Below are positions 1 to 7,232 of a stretch of 64,000 nucleotides of DNA, in pieces; position 1 is the first letter of the stretch; each line of letters begins with the position of its first letter. Made by a program: the position numbers and the translations under genes. The DNA lies in assembly GCF_012933385.1 (NCBI RefSeq), contig NZ_JABBPN010000020.1, positions 19,902-83,901 on the forward strand, given 5' to 3'. The stretch is from Paenibacillus lemnae. GTDB taxonomy: Bacteria > Bacillota > Bacilli > Paenibacillales > Paenibacillaceae. The notes under the pieces were generated by a model. That model was not told where the DNA came from, did not search any database, and saw only the letters and a program-made list of their open reading frames with translations.

Positions 1-1363
1 CTTTTCCTTTATCGCGCTGCTCTACGAGACGGCGGTGTATATATTCAATGGACCCGACGTCCAGTCCCCGGGTCGGCTGGACCGCGATCAGCAGATCCGG
101 ATCCCGCTCCACTTCCCGTCCAATAATCGCTTTCTGCTGATTTCCTCCGGACAAGGAGCGGACAACCGACCGGCCGCCGCTGCCAGAGCGCACATCAAAA
201 CTCTCGATGATATGCTCCGCATGCTTGCGCATAACGCCCGGCTTCAGCAGCCCGTTCTTGGAATAAGGCGGACGATTGTAAACTTCCAGAATCATATTCT
301 CTTCCAGCGTGTAATCCAGCACCAGTCCCCGCTTGTGCCGGTCCTCCGGAATGTGCCCAATGCCGCTCTCATTCCGCTGGCGGATCGACAAATCCTCGAT
401 CGGCTTACCGTTCAGAAGCACGGAGCCGCTTTCCGCTTTATGGAGGCCAGTGATCGCCTCGATCAGCTCGGTCTGGCCATTGCCATCCACACCGGCAATG
501 CCGACAATCTCGCCAGCACAGATATTCAGGTTGAACGATTTCACCGCATCGACCTTCTTGCTGTTCTTCACGGTCAGCGAGGAAACCTCCAGCACGGTTT
601 CACCCGGATGGCTCTCTTTCTTGTCTACTTTGAACGATACGCTGCGTCCCACCATCATTTCGGCCATCGTCTCGCGACTGGTCTCTGCCACTTGGACGGT
701 GCCGATCGTTTTCCCGCGGCGGATGACCGTACAGCGGTCTGCCACAGCTTTAATCTCTTTCAGCTTATGGGTAATCAGAATGATGGACTTGCCTTCATTC
801 GTCAGATTTTTCATAATGCCCTGCAAATCCAGAATTTCCTGAGGGGTCAGTACCGCTGTCGGTTCGTCGAAGATCAGAACCTCCGCATCACGGTACAGCA
901 TTTTCAATATTTCCACCCTCTGCTGCATGCCCACCGAGATCTCCTCGATTTTGGCATAGGGATCGACATTCAGACCGTACTGCTTGGACAGCTCGCCTAC
1001 CCGCTTGGCCGCCCTCTTCACATCCAGAAACAGTCCGAATTTACGGGTTTCACTGCCCAGAATAATATTCTCTGTAACAGTAAAGGGCTCAACCAGCTTG
1101 AAATGCTGATGCACCATCCCGATGCCCAGCTTATTGGCAACATTCGGATTGGCAATCCGAACCTCCTTGCCTTTCACTCTAATTCGGCCGCGGTCAGGCT
1201 GATACATCCCGAATAAAATACTCATCAGGGTTGATTTACCCGCCCCGTTCTCGCCGAGCAGGGCATGAATCTCCCCTTTCTGCAGCTGGAGCGTGATATC
1301 GTCATTGGCAACGATGCCCGGAAATTCCTTGCGGATGCCCTCCATCTCGACAACGTAGTCCAT
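1..1363 (-). CDS. Nucleoside/simple-sugar ABC transporter ATP-binding protein, partial (YufO/NupO-like)
   Basis: The start is the ATG at 1363, behind an AGGAGAG Shine-Dalgarno. The frame stays open to the left edge, so 454 codons are visible and the C-terminus is missing. The protein is a double-cassette ATPase. NBD1 has Walker A GENGAGKST near residue 35, the signature SVGMQQR and Walker B LIFDEPT. NBD2 has a degenerate Walker A (GVDGNGQTE) and the signature LSGGNQQK. This asymmetry is typical of the importers that work with BMP-family lipoproteins, such as B. subtilis NupNOPQ. The adjacent upstream gene is a BMP lipoprotein, so the pair should energise purine nucleoside or related uptake. 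Permeases are expected beyond the left edge. A terminator hairpin lies between the two genes and probably lowers ATPase expression relative to the binding protein. The exact substrate is not visible. Confidence 0.93.
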   Translation of the reverse strand, partial: MDYVVEMEGIRKEFPGIVANDDITLQLQKGEIHALLGENGAGKSTLMSILFGMYQPDRGRIRVKGKEVRIANPNVANKLGIGMVHQHFKLVEPFTVTENIILGSETRKFGLFLDVKRAAKRVGELSKQYGLNVDPYAKIEEISVGMQQRVEILKMLYRDAEVLIFDEPTAVLTPQEILDLQGIMKNLTNEGKSIILITHKLKEIKAVADRCTVIRRGKTIGTVQVAETSRETMAEMMVGRSVSFKVDKKESHPGETVLEVSSLTVKNSKKVDAVKSFNLNICAGEIVGIAGVDGNGQTELIEAITGLHKAESGSVLLNGKPIEDLSIRQRNESGIGHIPEDRHKRGLVLDYTLEENMILEVYNRPPYSKNGLLKPGVMRKHAEHIIESFDVRSGSGGRSVVRSLSGGNQQKAIIGREVERDPDLLIAVQPTRGLDVGSIEYIHRRLVEQRDKGK

Positions 1364-1416
1364 GGGTTCGGCTCTCTCCTTTTTGTGTCCCGGCAGCGGG
1401 GAATCTTCAATCTCAT

Positions 1417-1449
1417 AAAAAAAGACGGAATGTGCTCCGTCTTTTTTTT
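1417..1449 (-). terminator. Hairpin between the BMP lipoprotein and ATPase genes
   Basis: A 9-bp stem (AAAGACGGA / TCCGTCTTT) with a 6-base loop is flanked by T-runs on both strands. It lies between the lipoprotein stop and the ATPase start. It probably acts as a leaky terminator giving more binding protein than ATPase. Confidence 0.8.
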
Positions 1450-1541
1450 GTGCTTTACATAAAGTTAAAAGTTACCCTTCTGGATGGCTGCGATGGCAAG
1501 TGTTCTTACGACCGCTATTGAAAGGTAATCTTTTGTTCAAA

Positions 1542-2651
1542 TTACGGAAGCAAGTCGCCTTGCTCCGCTGAAACAGTGATTTCACCGGATTTGATTTTCT
1601 CCAGCACCTCATCAACCTGCTTCAGAACCTCTTCGCTCAGGTTCGGGTTCTCAGCCGGAAGGCCGACACCGTCACTCTTGGCATCCAGGGTAAGGGTTTG
1701 TCCACCCGGGAATTTCCCTTCCGTTTCTGCTTTGATCATGTCATAGGCTGCTTGGTCGATCTTCTTCACGGCCGAAGTCAGGACAACCGACTTGTCGCCA
1801 TAGACACCGTCATTGTACTGGTCTACGTCAACGCCGACGATCCATACCTCGTCTCCGCCCTTCGCGCGGGTTACAGCTTCCTGGATCGCACCGACACCGA
1901 CGCCGCCTGCTGCTGCGAAGATAACCTTCACGCCATTGCTGTACATTTGGGAAGCCAGCTGGCCGCCTGCTGCTACGTTATCAAACGTGCCTTGATAAAC
2001 CACATTGTCTTTCTTGATCTCCACTTTGGTATCGAGATTCTCGTTCGCATAGTTCAGGCCCTGCTGGAATCCCCAGTTAAACTTCTGTACCGGTGGAATT
2101 TGAATACCTCCGATGAAGCCGGCTTCGCCTTCCTTCAATTGCAGGGCTGTTGCTACACCTGCGAGGAAACCGGACTCCTGCTCGGCAAAGAAGATGGAAA
2201 CGGTGTTGTCTGCAACGACCGGCTTAGCATCCGGTTCGCCAGAGTTTGGTGCTCCGTCAATCAGAACAAATTTAGCGTCTTTATACTTTTCTTGTGCTTT
2301 AAAGATCGCCGTTTCGAACTTAAAGCCCGGTGTGACGATGAATTTGTACCCGGCATCATACAGATTGCCGATTTCCTTCGTGTATTCCGCTTCTGTCGTT
2401 CCGGCTGGCTTCTGATACTTTAATCCTGTACCGAAATCCTTGTTCGCTCTCTCAATACCTTCGTATGTTCCCTGATTAAAAGACTTATCGTCAATGGTAC
2501 CTGCATCTGTAACCATACCTACTGTAAAGCTGGCTTTCGGTGCTTCCCCCCCGGCTCCGCCGGTTGCACCTTCTTCTGGTTTGCTTCCACAGCCGGCAAG
2601 CATGCTGACCGACAGTGCAAGACTGAGTAAAGACATAACCCCTTTTTTCAT
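1542..2651 (-). CDS. BMP-family ABC transporter substrate-binding lipoprotein
   Basis: This encodes the extracellular nucleoside-type binding lipoprotein that delivers substrate to the importer whose ATPase follows. The start is set at the ATG at 2651, eleven codons inside the longest frame, because AGGAGGGT lies about 8 bases before it. The N-terminus is a lipoprotein signal (MKKGVMSLLSLALS, lipobox LAGC, Cys about residue 22), followed by a Gly/Glu linker. The mature part fits the BMP (PF02608) fold: DKSFNQ near the start, GFLAGVAT, IGGIQIP and a C-terminal part ending in GDLLP. Length (369 residues) is normal for the family. It has its own sigma-A promoter at 2707-2735 and a hairpin after the stop. 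BMP proteins bind purine nucleosides in several bacteria; the ligand here is an inference. Confidence 0.93.
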   Translation of the reverse strand: MKKGVMSLLSLALSVSMLAGCGSKPEEGATGGAGGEAPKASFTVGMVTDAGTIDDKSFNQGTYEGIERANKDFGTGLKYQKPAGTTEAEYTKEIGNLYDAGYKFIVTPGFKFETAIFKAQEKYKDAKFVLIDGAPNSGEPDAKPVVADNTVSIFFAEQESGFLAGVATALQLKEGEAGFIGGIQIPPVQKFNWGFQQGLNYANENLDTKVEIKKDNVVYQGTFDNVAAGGQLASQMYSNGVKVIFAAAGGVGVGAIQEAVTRAKGGDEVWIVGVDVDQYNDGVYGDKSVVLTSAVKKIDQAAYDMIKAETEGKFPGGQTLTLDAKSDGVGLPAENPNLSEEVLKQVDEVLEKIKSGEITVSAEQGDLLP

Positions 2652-2706
2652 CTGGGTAGACCCTCCTAATGTGTTTGCTGACAAACCAGCGAGTTTGTAC
2701 TATTAC

Positions 2707-2735
2707 AATATATTAATAAAAGCGACGCATTTCAA
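2707..2735 (-). promoter_or_regulatory. Sigma-A promoter of the BMP lipoprotein gene
   Basis: On the minus strand TTGAAA (2735-2730) and TATATT (2712-2707) are separated by exactly 17 bases. They lie about 55 bases upstream of the lipoprotein start. Confidence 0.65.
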
Positions 2736-2801
2736 CAAAAATGTTCGGTTTTTAACCAAAATGCATCTTTAACGCGGTAAAACGTTTCAGGAATAAACAC
2801 C

Positions 2802-2836
2802 AAAAGCCGAACAGCAAGCAAGCTGCTATTCGGCTC
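2802..2836 (-). terminator. Terminator of the Ca2+ ATPase gene
   Basis: AGCCGAA...TTCGGCT stem with additional inner pairing (AGCA/TGCT), followed on the minus strand by TTTTGGTGTTT. It lies just after the ATPase stop. Confidence 0.7.
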
Positions 2837-2842
2837 TTGAAA

Positions 2843-5485
2843 CTAGGCTTCAGAAGTCTTCTTCATACGTAAAAACACCTTGATGATCTCATTCAGGAAC
2901 AGTGGAATCAGCGCGAGCCCGATCACCAGTCCCCAGTCCGGCAGGCTCAGATTCTGAACCTTGAATGCCGCCGCCAGGAAAGGCACACTGATCGAAATGT
3001 ACTGGAGTACAAGTCCGGCAATCACGGCAAAGACCAGGAACTTGTTGGAGAAGACGCCCACCTGAAAGATCGACTTGGTCGCACTTCGTTTAGTGAAAGC
3101 ATAAAAAAGCTGCGACGCGGCCAGCACAACGAAGGACATCGTGCGGGCATAAGTCATCGCTTCTTCCGAGATGTTGCTGTCACGAAGGCCATATCCGAAT
3201 TCCCGCAGCCCCAGATAGAAGGCCAGCAGTGTCAACGATCCGATCAGCACACCGCCCAGAACCGCTTGAAAAGCGGCTCCTCCGGCAAAGAAGCTTTCCT
3301 TCGGATTCCTCGGTTTTTTCTTCATGACATCCTTCTCACCAGGATCTACGCCGAGCGCGATGGCCGGCAGTGTATCTGTCACCAGATTGATCCACAGGAT
3401 CTGCGTCGCCAGCAGGGGCAGCGGCCAGAAGAACAGGATGGATGCCAGGATGGCAACGACCTCCCCGAAGTTACAGGAGAGCAGGAATGTCACGGTCTTG
3501 CGGATGTTGGCATAGATATTCCGGCCTTCCCGAATCGCATGCACGATCGTGGTGAAATTATCATCTGTCAAAATCATATCGCTGGCACCCTTGGATACAT
3601 CGGTTCCTGTAATCCCCATGGCCACGCCGATATCCGCATTCTTCAGCGAAGGCGCATCATTCACGCCATCCCCGGTCATAGAAACAATGTTCCCCTGTGC
3701 CCGGAACGCCTTGACAATCTTGACCTTATGCTCCGGAGATACCCGCGCAAATACTCGCATATCACGGATCTTCGTGGAGAACTCCTCATCGGACAGCTCA
3801 TCAATCTCGGCACCTGTCATGCTCTGCTCCAATGAACTCGCAATCTCAAGCTCTTTGGCGATCGCAACGGCCGTATTCTTGTGGTCTCCGGTAATCATGA
3901 TCGGCGTAATGCCGGCCATTTTGGCTTCCCGGATGGAATCCTTGACCTCGATTCGTGGAGGATCGATCATGCCGACAAAACCAAGGAACGTCAGATCGGA
4001 CTCCATCTCTTCCGGAGATATCTGCGATGCCGTGTTCTTGTACGCGGCAGCCAGCACCCGAAGCGCATCATCCGACATCTGTTCGGCCGCCTGCAGGTAC
4101 TGTGCCTTCAGCTCCTCTGTTAAAGGCACGACTTCATGGTTCACGACCGCGGTGGTGGAGATCTCCATGATCTGATCGATGGCGCCTTTGGTATGCACAC
4201 GGAACCCATCTGGCGTCCGGTTCAGTGTAGACATCAGCTTCCGGTCTGAATCAAACGGTCGTTCCGATACTCGTTTGTACTCCGCATCCATGGACTTCTT
4301 GGACAAGCCGTTCTCTTCTCCGTAACGGACCAGAGCCACCTCTGTCGGATCTCCTGTGCCTTCTCCATTCTCATAGGTCGCATCCGAACACAGCACAAAA
4401 GCTTTTATCATTTCCACCGGAGGGTCTTCCCCTGCCCCCTGTTCAGACTCAGACAGCACGTAGTTCTTCACCACGGTCATCTTGTTCTGGGTCAGCGTTC
4501 CTGTCTTATCCGAACAAATGATATTCACTGAACCCAACGTCTCTACAGCAGGCAGCTTTTTGACGATCGCATGGATCTTCGACATTCGAGTGACGCCCAG
4601 CGAGAGCACGATGGCTACAATAGCTGGCAAACCTTCCGGAATCGCAGCTACAGCCAGACTGATGGCTGTTAAGAACAGCTCGAACAGATCCCGGCCCTGG
4701 ATCAGTCCAATGACGAAGATCAGCACACAGACGCCGATCGCAATGTAGCCCAGCGTTTTTCCAAGCTCCTCCAGCTTCTTCTGAAGCGGCGTCAGCTTCT
4801 GGTCGTCGACATCCAGCGCCTGTGCGATTTTGCCCATTTCGGTGTCCATTGCAGTTCCTACAGCAATTCCTTCCCCGCGGCCGTAAGTGACCAGTGTGGA
4901 CATAAACGCCATGTTAGAACGGTCACCCACCGGGGTTTTCGGATCCTGATGTATATCTTCCGCCTTCTTGTCTGAAGGCACCGATTCACCGGTCAGGGCG
5001 GATTCTTCAATCTGCAGATTAGCACTTTCAATCAGCCTTAAATCGGCAGGTATGTATCTTCCAGCATCCAGGATAACGATATCGCCCGGCACGATATCTA
5101 CCGAATCAATCTCCCTTACCTCGGCGTCGCGCCTGACGAGCGATTTCGGTGTGGTCATCTGCTGCAGAGCCTCAATAGCCTTCTCTGCCTTCTGCTCCTG
5201 AAATACGCCGATGGCCGCATTCAGCAGCACCACCGCCAGAATGATGACAGCGTCCATGTACTCCCCGACAATGAGGGTCACGACTGCCGCTCCAAGCAGA
5301 ACATAGATCAGCATATCCTTCAGCTGGGAGAAGAACAGTACAGCCAAACTTTTCTTCGGCTTCCCTTTCAGTTGATTACGTCCGTATTTCTCCCGTCTGC
5401 TCCGGGCCTCTTCTGCACTCAGCCCTGAAGCCGGATCACTGCCAAGCTCCCGGACAACCTCTTCCCGGGATTTGGAATACCACAT
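2843..5485 (-). CDS. Calcium-translocating P-type ATPase (PMR1/SERCA type, YloB-like)
   Basis: This is a membrane cation pump that exports Ca2+ at the cost of ATP. The domains are in the standard P2A order: cation-ATPase N-terminal domain (1-60), TM1-2, actuator domain with SALTGES, TM3-4 with the Ca-site motif AIPEGLPA, phosphorylation loop with DKTGTLT (catalytic Asp about residue 326), nucleotide domain, hinge TGDGVNDAP, then six C-terminal helices. Length (about 880) matches B. subtilis YloB. Two ATGs lie nine bases apart. I prefer the downstream one (MWYSKS) because GAGGGG is 8 bases away, whereas it is nearly abutting the first. The gene appears monocistronic, with a candidate promoter at 5551-5579 and a terminator after the stop. 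Mn2+ could also be a substrate. Confidence 0.95.
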   Translation of the reverse strand: MWYSKSREEVVRELGSDPASGLSAEEARSRREKYGRNQLKGKPKKSLAVLFFSQLKDMLIYVLLGAAVVTLIVGEYMDAVIILAVVLLNAAIGVFQEQKAEKAIEALQQMTTPKSLVRRDAEVREIDSVDIVPGDIVILDAGRYIPADLRLIESANLQIEESALTGESVPSDKKAEDIHQDPKTPVGDRSNMAFMSTLVTYGRGEGIAVGTAMDTEMGKIAQALDVDDQKLTPLQKKLEELGKTLGYIAIGVCVLIFVIGLIQGRDLFELFLTAISLAVAAIPEGLPAIVAIVLSLGVTRMSKIHAIVKKLPAVETLGSVNIICSDKTGTLTQNKMTVVKNYVLSESEQGAGEDPPVEMIKAFVLCSDATYENGEGTGDPTEVALVRYGEENGLSKKSMDAEYKRVSERPFDSDRKLMSTLNRTPDGFRVHTKGAIDQIMEISTTAVVNHEVVPLTEELKAQYLQAAEQMSDDALRVLAAAYKNTASQISPEEMESDLTFLGFVGMIDPPRIEVKDSIREAKMAGITPIMITGDHKNTAVAIAKELEIASSLEQSMTGAEIDELSDEEFSTKIRDMRVFARVSPEHKVKIVKAFRAQGNIVSMTGDGVNDAPSLKNADIGVAMGITGTDVSKGASDMILTDDNFTTIVHAIREGRNIYANIRKTVTFLLSCNFGEVVAILASILFFWPLPLLATQILWINLVTDTLPAIALGVDPGEKDVMKKKPRNPKESFFAGGAAFQAVLGGVLIGSLTLLAFYLGLREFGYGLRDSNISEEAMTYARTMSFVVLAASQLFYAFTKRSATKSIFQVGVFSNKFLVFAVIAGLVLQYISISVPFLAAAFKVQNLSLPDWGLVIGLALIPLFLNEIIKVFLRMKKTSEA

Positions 5486-5550
5486 ATCATGCACCCCTCG
5501 TCTTCGTGATAAAATCCAACTATAGGTATTGTAAACCTAATGATGTGAAA

Positions 5551-5579
5551 ATAATCCCGAAGCCGGTACAACCATCCAA
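5551..5579 (-). promoter_or_regulatory. Candidate sigma-A promoter of the Ca2+ ATPase gene
   Basis: On the minus strand TTGGAT (5579-5574), 17 bases, then GATTAT (5556-5551). A short inverted repeat, TAGGT/ACCTA at 5523-5539, falls in the predicted leader. Only partial consensus. Confidence 0.35.
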
Positions 5580-5588
5580 AAAGGAGGT

Positions 5589-7121
5589 TCATGTCTTCCA
5601 TGTGAAGGTAACTGCCGAACGTGAAGGCAGCTGGTAAGTGAACTGCCCATCAGGGCTCTCTACCTTAAAATGTGTATCCTCCGAACCAGTATTGGCTGCA
5701 ATCAGCACAAAAGAACCATCTTTGTTGCGGAAAGCGACCGACTCGATCCTGCCTTCCTGCTGGGTGGATAGTACTCTTACAGCCCCCGGGCGAACGAACC
5801 GGCTGTAATGGCCAAGTACGTAATATTCCACATTCCGTGTGACTTCCCCGCTCTGCGGATCAATGGTGACCACCCCCCTGCAGTCGGAGCATCCTCCGCT
5901 GGATGGTCCTCCCTGCGGATTCAGTGCCATATTCCACATCAAGACATTTTTGGCCCAGTTCCGCGGAGCTCCGATAATCAGATTGGACATCTGCCAGCTT
6001 AAATTGTCGCCAAAACCTTCACTCCATTCGCCCCCGCTGCATTCGGTAAAATAAACCGACTTATCCGGGAAAGCCTCATGCACCTCGGACATCGCGGAGG
6101 GATCACCTTCATAACAGTGAAAAGCCGTTCCATCCACATAGGGATTTGCCCCCTCATCGTCAAGCACTTTCTCGGCATACTCTAAGCCCTGCTCCCAATT
6201 ATGGTCATAAGCAATGATTTTTGCAGAAAGACCGGCCTTATGAAACATCGGGCCTACATAATCGGAAATGAACAGTGCCTGCTCCTCCGCCCCCATGCTC
6301 ATGCTGGGATAATCGGGCGTTGTGAACAAAGGCTCGTTTTGAAGGGTGATGCCGTAGATCGGAATCCCCTTTGCTGCATAAGCTTCAATATATTTTACAA
6401 AATAGCGCGCATAAGCCTCATAGTTCTTCCTGTCTGTATAATCCAGATACCAGCCGGTTAATGTGTCCTCTCCAAACTTCATCCAACCCGGCGCCGTCCA
6501 AGGTGTTCCAAGCACTTTGATATCTTTCTTTTTAGACACAATATCCTGAAGCACCTGAATGACAGCGGCGTCCTGACGTATCGAAAATTGTTCCATATGA
6601 TCATCCCGCACCCCGTTATTATCGTTATACGTGTAGCGGGCAGGCCGGCCAGACTCATCAACAGAGAAGTCCGATGCTCCAATCGTATGGCGAATAAAAT
6701 CCAGGTTGATTCCTTCCGCAGTAAACAGGTCGTTCAGCAGTGCTTCCCGGCGCTCGGGAGACAGCTGGTTCATCAGATATGCGGATGAACCGGTAATCGC
6801 TGCTCCGACTCCGTCCATCGTCTGATATGAGGTATCCGGATCCACCTTCACGGTGACAGGTTCTTGATCTCGATCTTGCTGTGTGCTTCCAGCATTTGCT
6901 GGCGCCCCATCGGTGAACATAACCGGCTGCTGCTCTGTCAGCAGCTGGGTCTGGTCAGCGGTAGTCAGCCAAACCTGCGCCTCCAGGGGCTTTACAGATT
7001 TTACCGCTGACGGTGACGGCACATCCTCTGAAGGTGACTGCGGCTTCATAATCACCGTAAGCACCAGGGCTGTCAAACTCAGAATCGTCCCGATCCCTAA
7101 TCCCTTTCCCCATCTTCTCAT
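5589..7121 (-). CDS. Glycoside hydrolase family 30 (glucosylceramidase / beta-1,6-glucanase-like)
   Basis: This is a retaining beta-glycosidase, probably exported and membrane-anchored by an N-terminal hydrophobic segment (GIGTILSLTALVLTV, residues 10-25). The GH30 (beta/alpha)8 barrel starts near residue 95 (DGVGAAITGSSA). The acid/base Glu is in LQNEP (about residue 263) and the nucleophile Glu is in FTECSGG (about residue 360). A C-terminal beta-sandwich follows (RFVRPGAVRV, SVAFRNKDGSFVLIAAN). Length 510 is normal for GH30. The ATG follows AAGGAGGAATACCAG. It lies downstream of the GH3 gene with a terminator between them and no clear promoter, so it may be read through from GH3. Together they suggest beta-glucan or beta-glucoside breakdown. 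The subfamily, and so the bond cleaved, cannot be fixed here. Confidence 0.9.
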   Translation of the reverse strand: MRRWGKGLGIGTILSLTALVLTVIMKPQSPSEDVPSPSAVKSVKPLEAQVWLTTADQTQLLTEQQPVMFTDGAPANAGSTQQDRDQEPVTVKVDPDTSYQTMDGVGAAITGSSAYLMNQLSPERREALLNDLFTAEGINLDFIRHTIGASDFSVDESGRPARYTYNDNNGVRDDHMEQFSIRQDAAVIQVLQDIVSKKKDIKVLGTPWTAPGWMKFGEDTLTGWYLDYTDRKNYEAYARYFVKYIEAYAAKGIPIYGITLQNEPLFTTPDYPSMSMGAEEQALFISDYVGPMFHKAGLSAKIIAYDHNWEQGLEYAEKVLDDEGANPYVDGTAFHCYEGDPSAMSEVHEAFPDKSVYFTECSGGEWSEGFGDNLSWQMSNLIIGAPRNWAKNVLMWNMALNPQGGPSSGGCSDCRGVVTIDPQSGEVTRNVEYYVLGHYSRFVRPGAVRVLSTQQEGRIESVAFRNKDGSFVLIAANTGSEDTHFKVESPDGQFTYQLPSRSAVTFTWKT

Positions 7122-7171
7122 CTGGTATTCCTCCTTCTCGCCGTGACACCCAGCATCTACGGCACCTTGAT

Positions 7172-7206
7172 TTAAAAAAGAGCCGCAGCACGGGGCTGCG
7201 GCTCTT
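7172..7206 (-). terminator. Terminator of the GH3 gene
   Basis: A perfect 12-bp stem (AAGAGCCGCAGC at 7178-7189, GCTGCGGCTCTT at 7195-7206) with a 5-base loop is followed on the minus strand by TTTTTTAAA. It separates GH3 from GH30. Confidence 0.88.
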
Positions 7207-7232
7207 CACCTCACTTTAATAGATCAAAACTT

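Noticed and set aside
35..1216. Long open frame on the plus strand opposite the ABC ATPase
   Set aside because: It has no family features and is antisense to a clearly conserved ATPase with all motifs. The frame exists because of codon composition.
5523..5539. Inverted repeat TAGGT / ACCTA in the Ca2+ ATPase leader considered as a riboswitch or operator
   Set aside because: The stem is only 5 bp and no further structure of a known riboswitch class is seen.
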